A stretch of DNA of 64,000 nucleotides from Syngnathus acus (lineage: Eukaryota > Chordata > Actinopteri > Syngnathiformes > Syngnathidae). Both the position numbers and the translations under genes were made by a program. The notes under the pieces are model-generated. The model searched no databases, was not told the origin of the DNA, and saw only the letters and a list, made by a program, of their open reading frames with translations. Shown here one piece after another: positions 25,844-38,905 of this stretch (position 1 is the stretch's first letter; each line of letters starts with the position of its first letter). Location of the stretch: positions 9,398,786-9,462,785 of the forward strand of contig NC_051100.1 of assembly GCF_901709675.1 (NCBI RefSeq), in the 5' to 3' direction.

Positions 25844-26113
25844 CCGTATTTTCCGCACTATAAAGCGCACCTAAAAACCTCCAATTTTCTCAAAAGCCGA
25901 CAGTGCGCCATATAATCCGGTGCGCTTTATATATGGACCAATATTGAGCCACTACGGCAGGCGTGTCCAAATATATGGACTTATATATGGACAAAGTTTT
26001 AAAATGGGCCATTCATTGAAGGTGCGCCTTATAATCCGGTGCACTTTATATATGGACAAAGTTTTAAAATGGGGCATTCATTGAAGGTGCGCCTTATAGT
26101 GCGGAAAATACGG
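25844..26113. mobile_element. TA-flanked MITE with internal 65-bp tandem duplication
   Basis: A 270-bp element has near-perfect terminal inverted repeats: ccgtattttccgcactataa at the left and ttatagtgcggaaaatacgg at the right. It is flanked by TA on both sides (25842-25843, 26114-26115), as expected of Tc1/mariner-type MITEs. Inside, a unit from ttatatatggacaaagtttt to the next ttatatatgg recurs with a 65-bp period (starts 25981 and 26046). There is no coding capacity. Confidence 0.88.
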
Positions 26114-26157
26114 TAGAATATTTTTGGGAAAATATAAATCTCCAGCATGTTAACCCT

Positions 26158-26390
26158 TGCTGATGGTGTAAGGGTACACACGCCTGACTTGTGTGCGCTC
26201 AGAGTGGGATCAATTCCCGCTCAGTGATGGTGTGCATATGCGTGTGACTATTTGGTCCTCTCTTTATGTGCCGTGCAACTGGCTGGCGACCAGTTCAGAA
26301 TGTCATCTGCCTTTCGCTTGATGTCAGGTAGATATCCTCCAGCAGCCCTTGCGACTCTGAACAGGTTAAGTGGTGTTGAAAATGGATGGT
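26158..26390 (+). mobile_element. tRNA-derived SINE with L2-like tail
   Basis: The head looks tRNA-derived: ggtgtaagggtacacacgcc (A-box region), then gtgggatcaattcccgctca (B-box region GATCAATTCCC). The body follows the family layout: gtgtgactatttggtc, tgccgtgcaactggctggcg, accagttcagaatgtc, and a tail ending aaaatggatgg. It is moderately diverged and appears full length. Such SINEs are transcribed by RNA polymerase III and mobilised by partner LINEs. Confidence 0.75.
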
Positions 26391-28985
26391 GTCTTTACTG
26401 AATTTCACTGTAGTGAGAAATTAGCCTTCTGTGGTCGGATATAATGAAATGAGAATGTGGTGACTATCTTTTGGAACTCAAAATCATCTTTATGAATTCT
26501 AGCGGCCTTAGCACCTAAAGGGGATAACAACTGTGGCCAGCACCACTGTCTGCCTTGGTATGGCTCTAATGAAATATTCAATTTCACTGCTTTGCTCCCT
26601 GGCTACGAGATGTCACAGTATACTTTGAACCTTTGCTTATACCCTCCAACGGTACTTTTAAGTAGTTGCCCAGCCATTTCTATTTACACTTACTGTGCGC
26701 TTCTATCATTAGTAGGAAAGAACTATGCCTATCCCTCTGCTATTCCTTGTACAAAGGCCACATATTTAAAGAAACAAAGGATATCATCTCCCTTGGCAAC
26801 AGTGATTAATCTCACTTTGTGCTTTTAGCAGGGGAGTCGGGGAGCAGCCTGTTTCCAAGTCAGACTGCATTTGGGCAACCATTTATCCATTGGAGTGCCC
26901 TCAAGAACATTCGCATGAGCCTGTGCTGGAAAAATTGTCTCCTTTACTCTCCTGCTCATTAAATCCAGTACTCAATGACATGACATTCACAATGGAACTA
27001 TTAAATAGATATATTTGGGTGCAGATTGATTTTCTGTGCAGTTTTGCTTCTGAGTCAACACATATTCGCGTAAGATCTCAATAATTATTAAACACGAAAA
27101 AGGGTGCGCAGCAATAGTAAATCTATCAACTACAGAGTGTGGAGCGCTCTCAATTTGTTCTTGGTCACTAAGGCTGAATAATTGGGCTGTACACACAAAC
27201 TGCATCCTGAGCTCCCAGACATTTTAGTACGCTCAAAGGTTTTTCCTCAGCAACTTACAATGACTTTGATTTTCTTTTAACTCTCAAGTCAATATGGCCA
27301 TTAGTGTGTTTGCTTGCCAGACTAAAAGTAGATTACAGTTCATCACCTCCTTATTAAGAAGAGTCCACTTTTATTAAACTGTAAGTGGAAGTGCTCTAAG
27401 GACAGCCCTTCCCAAACCAAACCTTTGGTCTTGTCACTCATTTCGATGAATAGAAAATAATTACATAAAAATGTGCACTGCTATTTGCGGTTAGTGGAGT
27501 GTCAACATCCATATGAATATATATGCAGTAATTCTGTATCTGCACGAATGGTAATTCCAATATTTGCATAAAGGTCACAGTTATAGAAAGAATAGAGTAC
27601 AACCTTTTTAATTGCTCTGCACAATTGTTATCATCGAGTGTTAATTTGCATAAAATTGTGGTGTTGGACAAAATGAATGGACAAAAGAGCGAAAATGATT
27701 CAGTGCCTTTTTGGATTTTGAATAATACAAAGAAAACATTAACGTATTAGGTTTTAACTAAAGGAAGGTTTAATTCATAAACTTTCATAGCATTCTGCCT
27801 TCTTGTCTTTCACATTTCTGTTGGGTTGCTTGATGGCCCTCCTGATGCAAACATTTTCAAGGAAAGCTTTGTGCATGGCTTGTCTCGTCCATCCATCTGG
27901 AATTATCTCTCCTACATATCTTCTTTGTCTTCTATTATCTGTCTAGTCAAGAATGGCTCAGGTTGTAGAGTTGTCATCTCCAAACTTGAAGGTTAACTGC
28001 AGTTGCTCCTCATGCTGGTAGGTGAATGAGGAGACATTGTTAAAACACATTGAGTACCTTAAAGGTAGCTTAAAGTGAAAGACCATTTCCCATTATTGAA
28101 TGGCATCCCCATCACTGTGATTGTGTGCAGGAACTTTGTAATGAAATGACTTCTGGTGACTTTTCATTCTCATCAAGTATACATTTAATGGTAACGTCAA
28201 ATAAAGTGCAAAAGCTTTCAGAAGCACTGCACTTTGCTTCTTTTTAGACTCCAGCCTTGTGTTGTGTTGAATGAGTAAATGGCTCATATTGACTTTGTAA
28301 GGGAAATATCAATGAAGAACAAAAAGAAAATCCTCAGCCTTTATGAACAAGGGAGGGCACTCTGTCTCTGAGAGCAGACGGCGGTTATTGAACGTGGCAC
28401 TTGTCTCAGCGGAGATTTGAGACGTTAGTGCAAGCTGTTAACTGGCCGTTTAATCCATGATGGACAAACAGCAGGAATTCTCAGCAGGGACTGAAAGGAC
28501 CAAGCAAGGACGTCATGTGATGTTTGGTTATACAAAAGCAAATGACGGCACCGGGTTTTATGGTTCTTGTAGATCATTAGAGAGGTGTTGCCTAATCTCC
28601 AGAGACTTCTCAAGTAAAGATCAACTTTGTTTTAAGTCTTTAAAAGAGCCTAATGAGCAATAATTGGACACTTTGTGCTTCTACAAAGATGAGTAAACCT
28701 CCCTTATTTGCATGTGTAGCTAATGTGTAAAAAGAAAAAAGAGACGTTCAAAGTTTCTGTTTATTGAATAGGTGTGGTTTATTTACCGGTGTGTTCAATA
28801 GACTAAATCATATTGTAAAAATAATCTTTTACATGAAATGCTACTTCCGGTCTCTTCTCACCAGTGATCAAGGTCAGCGCTCCTCCTCTAGACCTGACTT
28901 TCCCCCAGGTTGTCGCTCTGATGAACTCACACCACTTTTAGAGTCTCAGAGACATTGCTGTGCGATAACATCCTGCTCTTGACGC
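26391..28985. other. Intergenic, no gene seen
   Basis: This is non-coding DNA. The short open frames on both strands have no recognisable product. No repeat family is recognised. Confidence 0.55.
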
Positions 28986-29275
28986 TTTATTTTGAATTGT
29001 CTATATTATGTGTACTATGTGTCCATTGCAGCCTGGTCATCCTGGAAGAGGGATCCTCCCATCTTGTGGTCTCTTCTTAAGGTTTCTCATTTCCCCTAGT
29101 AGGAGTTTTGAGTTTTTCCCTTGCCCTCCTGGGAGTTTGAGAATATTTGTCAATTTTCGCACATGTCCTGAGTGTTGTTAGTCACCTAAATGTTGAACAG
29201 AGGCTGAGATGTACCGAAGTCAAATTCCTTGTTTGGCATGCTCAAACATGGCCAATAAAAGAATTCTTGAATTCT
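28986..29275 (+). repeat. 3' end of a non-LTR retroelement-like repeat
   Basis: The series gcagcctggtcatcctggaa, gagggatcctcccatcttgt, ctcttcttaaggtttctcat and gagtttttcccttgccctcc matches a 3' segment common in teleost genomes (CATCCTGGAGAGGGATCCCTCC...GAGGTTTCT...GGGAGTTTTTCCTTGCC). It ends ccaataaaagaattcttgaa, with an AATAAA and a short repetitive tail. The exact LINE or SINE family is not determined. Confidence 0.5.
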
Positions 29276-32200
29276 TTCCTTGTCAGTATTCCAAGCACCT
29301 CAGAAGATGTTGGCAACATTTTGACTTGGCAGATACCTCCCAGACACGATAGGGCACATGGAAGAGACGCACACTGAATAGTCGATTCTTTAACCTGTGG
29401 TCAGCATTCCACATGCGTCCCTCGGAGCTAAACGCTCTTCCTCTGCTCTCCTTTTAAGCGCTCTGACAGGAAGGATGTGATATTGCACCTGGCCTCTTTC
29501 ATGGCTGCCCCCCTCCTCTCGCTGCTGCCCCGGGTTGGTGGAACAGCTCCACTAGTCAAGACTAATTGTATATTCCTTCGTGTTGGGCTGTGACACCTCC
29601 TCTCGCTAGAGTGCCAATGTCCATGCTTTGAGAAAAGAGGATGAGTCATTCAAACTCTTGAACAGATGTGTTGATGAGCAGGAGCAAATCCGGGCAGGGT
29701 TTCAGTGGAACAGACTGCTCTTCTACTAAGTCTCTGTTGTTTGATGAAGCCTAATCAGCGGAAACATCTTGGCAACAGAGTTCAGTCAAACTCAATCTTT
29801 TCTAATGACACCCTGTGGGAACTCGAGGTCTTGGCCTGACCTCTTAGTTTGGCACATAGTCCAGTGTTTCTCATTAAAATCCTCAGTTCCAATGTCATCT
29901 TTAGAGTTTGCGCTAAAAAGATATTTGCCAAATTATAGAGGAATAGTTGCACTGTTTTGGTTGGCTTTGGTGACTAAGTGGGAATTTTGACACTATTTTC
30001 ATCATTGAGAGTACCATGCAGATTCTAATTTGCTTTCATATGGAGTCTATCATTATTTTTGCAATAATACCAACATCAGCATAGACATTCCCAAGGCCGT
30101 GTCAGGTTCTGAATAAACAGACACACATGAATTACAATCTTTGTTCACTTTTTGATTGAATAATCGAGTAAATCATCCACTGCATAAAATGTCACCATAT
30201 GACCGGCAAGGAGGCAATCATGTGATTTTAATCAAGTACTGTATGTTAATTAACATAAGCCTTCTGCCATATGTAAATGTGGTTAAGTATTTACTCTAAT
30301 GCGGCCTGTCACCCTGTGTGATGTATGCAGTGGACCAGTGATTCTTCAGCTTGGATGCTGGCCTTGTTGTTTGCAGGGGGGTGCAGATTAAAGTAGCTTT
30401 GTCTGTGCATAAATGGATTATCAGCAGGTAGGCTGCTCGCTGTGTTGCTGCAGCGATTGTGTTAGAGCACTTCCTGCCCGGCCGCGGAGCCGACCATCTG
30501 CCATTTAGCTCTGATTGATGGTCCGGAACAGACGTCAGCCTCGGATACATGAGACACCTGCTGAATCCTGATCAGGCTGTTGGCTCATATTAGGAAAGCC
30601 AATAACTTTCTTTGTCACTGTGACATCTATGTCTTGTTCCTGTGCTTCAAATCAAAGCACAATCACACACATGAAAGATGTAAAACACAGTGAACAGATC
30701 TAGGTGGAATCACTCCAATGTTTCCTTCACCGTAAAGATGTATAAACAAGGCTCATTATGGGATGCAATGTGGCCAGTGCTCATTAAATCCGTAAACAGA
30801 TTGTAATATTTTGACTGGCATCGAATGGGCAAAGTTGTGCCAGTTTCTAACAGGATTGCATGACTTGAAGCGTAAGCTCACCCTGTGACTAAGTGCAGTA
30901 TGTCGACTTCATGCACATGAAAGAAAAGACCGTGAGAGACAACGCAGAAAACAAGAAATTGGATGATGAGAGGAGAATATAAGACAGAGTAAAGAGAGCG
31001 AGAAACATTAGTACAAAGAGCAAAAATTGCATCGTTGACAGACTCTTGGAGTCTGCTGCGACCTGACTGATCTGAATATATTTCAGGCATTATTCACGGG
31101 CATAAAATAGATAAGAAATGTGTCTGTTGAAGGATTAGGATTGAAGGGCTACTCTTTCATCAATGGAACATCTTCAAATATAGTCAGTGTTTTGCTTTTG
31201 GATTCTTTATGTATTCATACAACTAAGTGCAACTAACATATTCTGAGCTAAAAAAGAATTCCCTTACGTTTATTTTAGGATGTACTCTATATGCCGTACT
31301 ATAAATAGCAACAACCGCTTAAATCCACGACAGAAATATTCACATTATTTTAATGCAGAAGCCCCCAGAGTGTCTTTTCTTTGTCTCCATAATGTGGAAG
31401 CCATATTAGCTTAGAAACATTTGTTTAACAGGAACAATATGTGCAGGTGTGTCTCACGGAACAGAATCATGTCCTGTGTCAATGTCCGCTCTATTGACCC
31501 CCTCAGAGAAAGGAGGGTGCTCTCTGTAGATCACAATCCCTGATAGCCACCAAGCGACAGCCGGAAGAAAGACCCCCATCTCACGCTGACAACAATCTCG
31601 TAGCGCTCGTCAGGTTATCTCATCAGGTCTGTCAGGATATAAATTGGAACATAGAAAATGCAGCATAAACAAAAACCGTGTCCTTTGTGACACGTCGTGG
31701 ATGACATTGGCATTACCATTTTACGTCACCATGAATGGCTATGTGCATTTGGAGATTGATTACAGCGCCATGTACAGCTTGGGTGTGGAAAATAGATGTT
31801 CTTGCTCTTGGTATCAATTGATTGATTATTATGGCCATCGCTTTCGCTGTAACATAACGTATGCACCTATCAGAAGAAAATGTGTTCATTCAAACACAAT
31901 GTTCTTGTCAGAATGGTTCACAATTATAGCGTCCATCTGGTCATCTGTGCTGTTGAACTCTTCATCTCAACATGATAAACTTTTTTCTATTTTCTCTGAA
32001 TTACCAAATGTTGTTGGGAATTGAAATATCCACACATGAAATTAAGCTTCTCTGGAATCAGCCAGCGGCTGTCATCATCCAGCATGTGTGAAATTAATGA
32101 AACTGTTCTGATGGGAGATAGGAGTGTGACCGATAAACAGTAGCATTCATCAAACTCAATAAGACAGCCTCTGCAGTATGCAGATGAGCGGGCACTTCTG

Positions 32201-35200
32201 TATAATTACAAACGCACTAGACCTCTGTCAGTGTTTGGATGCATACTAAATTGAAATAATTTGCTACCATACCTTCTATTTCTCATCCTCGTCGCCTACA
32301 AAGTCACGACAAACAAGCATCCAGCATTGTTTGTGTATACTGTGCTCCATGTACTTTTGCTTATTGCACATGATGGAGACTCTTAACTCATCTTGGAGGT
32401 ACACCATGTCTCTCTCTTAATAAACCCAAATCTAACCCAAAGGTTCACCATCTTACTTTCCTTCAGAAAGAAAAACTACTACGCATTGATCAAATCCATC
32501 TTGGTTCAAAACTGTCCTTTAAAAACTCCTATTTGGTTAAAGTCTCTTGAGAGGGTCTTTCAATGCAGCTTTCATCAACAGCTGTTGTTTTCCTTGTTCT
32601 ACATGTGTTGCTTATTGATTTTCCCATCTTCTCTCAGTTCTTGTTAGTGACCCCGAGACATGTAGTTACATCTGGTATAGAAACCTGAACCTGAAATTAG
32701 ACAGTGTGGACATAGTTTGCATCATCAATGAGCAATAAAACACATCTTTGCCAGTCGTATGTTGCAGTTTACTCACTTGACAAATGGCTGGGTTCAAACA
32801 ACACTTGCTGAAATAGTAAGATCCACATGTAAGTACCTGAAAATAATAGCTAAAATGTTGATCTTTTACTTGTATCATATTTATCTTCTAATGACAACAC
32901 ATCGTCCTTACAGAATCCGATTATAATTATTCATCAGTGCCTAAGTCAGCAGAGCTCAAGGTGCATGCACCTCCCCCTCCCATTCTGATTCAGCCCAGTG
33001 CTGCTTTCATCTTTCCAAAATGGATACTGTGCTCTGCTGCCAAGACTTAGCCAGCCAAGGAAAGACACTGACTAGCAACTCTAAAACCAGCATCCTCTTT
33101 GCTACCTCTCCCCCAACCTCCATTTTACAGAAAATGCTTTTCTGTGTAACTGCTGGCTATTCATTTTCGTGGCTGCAGGATTACAGGTTATATGCAGGTC
33201 TTCAGAGGTACACCAGTGGAACAGTGTCCCACTGACCCTCCAAAGTTTTCCATTTAACAGTTATTTATTGAGTGAGCGCAACTCAGCATCCACCCACTTG
33301 CTTTTCTGTGCTTTCATGGTGCTGGACAAGCGCACATGTGCCCCAGCCTTCCACAGCTTAGTGAGCATGCCACTTTCTGTGTGAGCCACAATCCTATTAC
33401 CCCTCTACGGCCCCTTGGTGGGCCGATAAGAGCAGCCCGACACCCTGCAAAGAGGCAGTGCTGAGCCTCCCTTTGCTGCGGTAGGTGACTTTCCTCGGCT
33501 GAGAATTTTTTACAAAGCGACTTGTTTCTCAACTTATTTTAGAGAGAATAGGATTTTGGATTTTTTTTCCCCCTGGTTAAATTGAACCAGTCCTTGTAGA
33601 GGATTTAATGGTTTGGTGTTGATACGGTGAACACAGGACCCAAACTTTGTTGACATGCTGCAGACTGCCCGAAAGCTTTATTGTGACAAAAATGAGATCT
33701 ATTCTGTTCACTTTAAGCCGTTAGTGGTTGGGGATATGTGCAGTGCATATAAAGTTCATAGATTGCTTTTAAAAATGAAAAAGATGAAAGCATTGATTTA
33801 AGAAAAAAATCAGTTTATTGTGGTAGCTTCACTTTATTATGTAGGATGGCACCTCATGATATTAAGAACTAACCTCCGGTATGTACAGAAATATGCATTA
33901 CAAATTGCAGTATGCGTAAATTAATGGTGCATAATTATATTATCTTAAAAATGTAAAATGGTTGGTACAGTTTTTTTAATTGGATCCCTGGAATGGCTGG
34001 GTTCTGTCCACTTGCCTTTGCCTTGAGCAGGGTCTCTTCAGTGCCTTTTTTCATCCTTCTCCCACCACTCAGCAAGAAATGATCATCACTTCATTAAAAT
34101 GAGCTTTTAATATAAATGTCGACTGTACTATTGCCAAATGTTTCTTTATTTCAACCATTTTCCATGTTTCACATGCAGAGCGGTGGGCTTGGCTGTCATC
34201 TGACAATTTGTTTCATTGCAACATATGTAGGAGTGAGTATGCTGACAGTGCTCCTAACCCTGTCATCAAAGCCCCAGCTTGCTTGTAAGCCCCCTGCCAC
34301 CAAGCCCCCTCACTCAAGCCTTATGCAAGCGTCAATCCACCCTCAGCCCTCGACACTGAGCACTAATTATGTGGAGGCCAGCAGGCGAAGAGGGCATCTC
34401 TGCTGTACAGTATGACTGCATGAGTTGGAGAAAAAGGGAATGATAATTAGAAATGTGGCCCATATCACGCCTTTTTTTTTCCTTCCACCCTGCTTCATCT
34501 GCATGTTTCAGAAGCTTTCTCCAATTATAGAAGCACTACCCCCAACTGCTTTTCCTTCCGCCACCAGGGGGGATAAGAAAATGGAAAGGGAAGAACAGCA
34601 TGGTCTTAAATTAACACTTTAAATTAACGGTTTTACTGGAGACAGTAGAAATGGAAGGTCCAGGTTATCAGCATTATAATTGTTGATAGGATTAGATGTT
34701 ACAGTTACGGCATCACTGCAGACAGGATTATATATAGCCACACCTCTGTTGCAAAGTAACCCTTAGGCACATCAGTGCTTTCCAAAAAATGTATTTGATG
34801 GGGTGATACTAAGAAAAGTTTCATAGGAGATGTAGCGCCTTCTAAGGACTCCGTGACTTTTACTATATCTGAAGCGAACATAAATGACAAAATACCAATC
34901 AATGTTATTGAAATATCCACTTAGGTATCAGCCCTTTAGCGACAGCTCGGTTTGTATCTATGATGCAAAAAAACAATCAGCGATGATTGTGACACGCACA
35001 CAGTAACCAATATCTTCTCTCAGTCGTGCAGCATCAGCTATAGTAGAGGTGACGACAGTGCTTGGTGAAGGTGAAAACAAGGCAAACCGAGCACAGAATG
35101 TGATTTACAATACTACAGTGTAACCTTTTCAAATTGATTGAAGTGGAGATTCGTGTCACTCTTGCGGAGGACACACTTTTGTGTAACAAGTGTTTTAGTA

Positions 35201-36597
35201 AGCGTACTTGATTGTTGTAGTGTCACCTTTGTGTTTTGCAAACGTTTCAAAATATTGACTCTGTGGATATTTAAGAATGTCTTCAGTAATCAAGGTTTTA
35301 GATAACCTTGGAACTGACAAATTTAGGGTCTTCGCTAATTGGCAGACTTTATAACTCAGTACTTCTTTGCTTGTGAAGTGTGCAATGAAAGTGACTGCTT
35401 GTTTCTGTGAGGAACACTTTCATTTTGTCTGAAAAGAACTGTCACTCCACTTCTGACAGCCCGAAATACCCACTTTCATGTCGAAGGGTTCCTTGATGGA
35501 AACGTTCGAACAACTTTGTCCCTCCCTGTAAGACATTATCTCTCATGAAAGCTACGAACGAAGGGCATCCCAGTCATTGTCTTCCTTTTTCAGTTTCCTT
35601 GCAAAAGAGCAGACAGCAGCAAAATAAAACACTCTGGTTAGCTAATCTCCTTCCTTGTTGGTCAGTATCAGCTCCTTCTTTCACTGTCAGAATGAATAAA
35701 GACGGTCTGCGAGCACTTTAGCACTTTGTATTTGTGTTGGCCTCACCTTTCTCTCTTCTGATTCATAACTTTTTTTTTTTTAATTGCCACTGCTTTGCAT
35801 TAAGACACAATAATAGGAGGGTCACATAATGGCTCCTTACGAATATAAATAGCCTAATGTGAGGTTTCATTTGAACCATGTAATGTTCCTGTCATCCCTG
35901 GTTCTCAGAGCTCAGTGTGTGCCACACCAGAGACATCTTTCCACATCCCAGGAGAGAAATTTCTTTCTCATATGGTCAGGAGACCTACAGCATCCTCAGA
36001 ATATGAAATCAGCTAGGAGGATTGGATTGGAAGCAAACTGCCACTAGGCATGAAAAGCACCCTTATTAAAAACATACTGCGGTCATGGGGGAAAGTTAGT
36101 GTCGTAACAAGGTCAGAGTGGGGACTTTCTTTATATAATGTTGCCTAGAGAAGATCCAGAGTACTTTCCACATTGTGAGCGGCAGCCTATTTCGCTGATA
36201 CATTACTGTCTTTGCAATATTAAATACACAATGACCTTCATTATGTCTGAATCGATGCCCTGCCAAGATTTGAGTCTGTCATTCAAAGATATGGCACCAG
36301 TGTACAAACGAAACCCTCACTTCCACCCACCGCTCAAAAAAATATATATACTTTTCCCAAAATTTCTAATACTCATCACGTTCCTGCGATTACTGTTGTC
36401 GTAAACTGGCTGGTTGGAAACTATCAGAAAAATGGGAGGAAATGCCTACTGATTATTCCGTTATGGTTACGAATGATCTCATGTGTACAGACCAATAGTG
36501 CAGTTAAAAATTTGAGTTCCACATTGTTAAATTGTGTAACCCGCAAATAAATCATGAGATTACGCATGCTGAAAACTGCCTGGTAAAAAATTCGACC
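29276..36597. other. Intergenic, no gene seen
   Basis: This is about 7.3 kb of non-coding sequence. The 126-codon plus frame 31644-32024 is the longest open frame and matches nothing I know. Bases 30395-30560 (CpG-containing, unusually GC-rich) and 32930-33530 stand out by composition only, and may be regulatory or conserved. Confidence 0.5.
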
Positions 36598-36740
36598 GAC
36601 CCTGGAAGTTCGGTCAATTTGATTCAACTTTGGGTTGTTTTGAAATTAGTTGGGTTGTTTTGTACAAATCAATGGGTTGTTTGTGCAAACATTTTTTTTT
36701 CAACCCAAATTGTGTTATTTTCAACCCACCATTTTTAAGC
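36598..36740. repeat. Inverted AACCCAA-type repeat
   Basis: Several tgggttgtttt words (from 36629, 36650 and 36672) face caacccaaattgtgttattt and caaccca at 36701-36728. Together they form an imperfect inverted structure like a common fish MITE or satellite unit (TTGGGTTGTTTTGACCCAAC). It sits directly before hAT copy 3. Confidence 0.5.
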
Positions 36741-36756
36741 CTGTAATTCACTAGAT

Positions 36757-37089
36757 CAGGGTTGGCAAACTCATTTTTGTCACGGGCCGCATTGTAGTCA
36801 TAGTTTCCCTCGGAGGGTCGTTATGACTGTCAACGTCTTCGATAAACATACATTATAGGCTACATAACAAACTGATGAATAACTAGTGTTGAAATCAGAG
36901 ACTTGTAAAAACTGTTCAAATAGTTCAAAAAGATGAACGATAATAAAAAAAATTGGTAGCAATATCTCTTTTTAAAAAATGAAGACATTTATGTAGTAAT
37001 GACATAAAGTCGATGCAAAATGTCTCTGCTGGCCAAATAATATATATACGTATATATCTGGCCCCCGGGCCTTGAGTTTGACACCTATG
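36757..37089 (+). mobile_element. hAT-type MITE, copy 3
   Basis: A 333-bp family member starts CAGGGTTGGCAAACTCA and ends GAGTTTGACACCTATG. It is flanked by a perfect 8-bp duplication, cactagat (36749-36756 and 37090-37097). The interior is more diverged than copies 1 and 4 and includes a local expansion (tatatatacgtatatatc) before the 3' end. Confidence 0.93.
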
Positions 37090-37129
37090 CACTAGATGAT
37101 GCTGATACAATCTTTTCTGGGCACTAGTT

Positions 37130-37202
37130 GTTGTGAGGTGGCCAGTAAATATTTAGGGGTGGCCATGGTCACCCCTGGCAACCCCTAGTGACGCCCCTGT
37201 AA
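37130..37202 (-). repeat. Single transposon-like terminus (CAGGGGCGTCACTAG type)
   Basis: Read on minus, the segment starts acaggggcgtcactaggggt and contains ggtgaccatggccacccc, as in a widespread fish repeat. Only one end is visible, so the element is truncated or the match is fortuitous. Confidence 0.35.
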
Positions 37203-38239
37203 ATGGACTTACTCTGTGTGAAACCTGGACCTGTTTAATGGAACAAAAAGTCGATACACGTATATGTACTTACGGGAACCCGTGACTTATTCTTTTTGAC
37301 TGAATGTCTACAGTTGGTTGCACATGTTTATCGCACCTTCTTGCATGTAAAAAAAAAGGGCAATTAATTGTTCTGCCTATCTCTACACTTCACTTCCATT
37401 GATGATTCTAATGAATTTGAAGTAAAACTGGGTAATTTCTCACAGCACAGTAATGTGCACAGCACCCTGTTTGGGAATCATTGGAGTGGATAACACAAGC
37501 ACCACAGATTAACCGACTACCATATTAACCTTCGGGTGCATCTAATTGTTGGGAAATTGAATGCCGCTCTCAGTGTGGAGCCAATCTATATATCGAGCTG
37601 GCCTGGCTTACAACCTCTAATCCTGCAAATCTTCTTCAGGTCCTCAAGTGCTGTTCTGAATTTTGGAAGGACTTGCATGATACTGCTAAAGCATAATTTC
37701 TGTAATGCATCTGCTTGTGTCCAGATTCATTCCAGCCTCTACTGTTTTTTCAATAAAAAACAGCCTGCCTCCCATCAAGATAAACATGACTTCAGTGACC
37801 ACTCACACCACAGCACTGAAAGTTTAAACCGATGCTGCTTTATCTGAAGATAAGCATGCCCAGAGCGGCCCTCATCTGTCGTAACCTTATTAGTCTTTGG
37901 CTTCATCTAACTGGGTACAATAAACAACTGCAGTATTAGACGTTAATGCGATCTGTTACTCAAGTAGTGCAGGGCATCCTTTGACAGATCAATTATGGCA
38001 GCAATTAAAATATCTTTTCTTCAAGAGCTCACGCAAAGGCTGCACATATGCTCTGCCTCCCCCCACTCCTGTTTGTTTGTCATAGACTCTATCTTCTATT
38101 TGTTCTGCACACATAAGACCTCCATTGCGTCACTTGTTATCATTTTCAAGGGTAAACACACTTAATCCATGCACAGTTCAGCCTCTACACTATATGGGCT
38201 CCCATATTTTACCGACAGGCGCTGGCATTCATTCTAAAT
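37203..38239. other. Intergenic, no gene seen
   Basis: This is non-coding DNA with nothing recognised. Confidence 0.55.
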
Positions 38240-38905
38240 AGATGGATTTCAATATCTCTCCCAGCAAACTCTGTAGGGGTACAAGATTTATGGGAGTGTC
38301 TATAGGAATCTTTATCGACTCATCCGGAGGGTCACAATCAAACTCCTTCCTAGTTGTTTTGAATGGGTTGACGTCAAGCCTGACCAATTCATCCACACCA
38401 AACTCAGCCCTGCTTTTGTGGATTTGCTCTGTGCACCAAGGTGCAATCATGCTGCAACGGGACATATAAGCTTATTATCAATTGCAATTTTGTCTCATTA
38501 AGATAAATATTTTAAGATCCTCCCTCACTTCACCTTGCAAACCCCCAGCAATCAGGACGATATATACCCTCCGCTATATATCTGTCCTGATATTTATTAT
38601 ACCATCCCATCAGATTTGCACACCTAGAGAAGCATTTGTCATTTCACAGAACACGTTTGCACTATTGCAGAGCTCATTGGCGGCTTGCATTACTCCTACT
38701 TTATCCATCGTTTGGCATTGTGCCATTGAAACCTATGCCATGAGTTTTGTGCTGATGTTCATTCCTGAAAATGCTCAGAACTTTGCAATTACTGAGTCAG
38801 CAGTAGGTCCTTTATGTAGTGTGCATCTCAGCATTAGCCTTGTCTTTAACTTTACAGGTGTGCTGCAGTTGGTTTATGGCTGTAACACTTCCACATGTGG
38901 ATAAA
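38240..38905 (-). pseudogene. Decayed Tc1-like transposase
   Basis: Read on minus, this is a Tc1/mariner DDE transposase with frameshifts and deletions. QHDCTLVHRANPQKQ lies in one frame and AEFGVDELVRLDVNPF in the next, matching the family's QHD-x-APVHKARSIKTW then FGVDELDWPAQSPDLNP. The IEHLWDE block is deleted. KIPIDTPINLVPL corresponds to KIPINTLLNLVESL. Upstream, gagctcattggcggcttgca, caaacgatggataaagtagg (minus) and the surrounding order follow the N-terminal half. It is about 640 bp long versus roughly 1 kb expected. The plus-strand open frames 38242-38469 and 38482-38904 are antisense shadows of it. Confidence 0.75.

Noticed and set aside
31644-32024. 126-codon plus-strand ORF
   Set aside because: It has no family motif and no neighbouring exons, and its length is compatible with chance in 64 kb of DNA.
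38482-38904. 140-codon hydrophobic plus-strand ORF resembling a multi-pass membrane protein or olfactory receptor
   Set aside because: It is the antisense of a decayed Tc1-like transposase on the minus strand; no receptor motif order is present.
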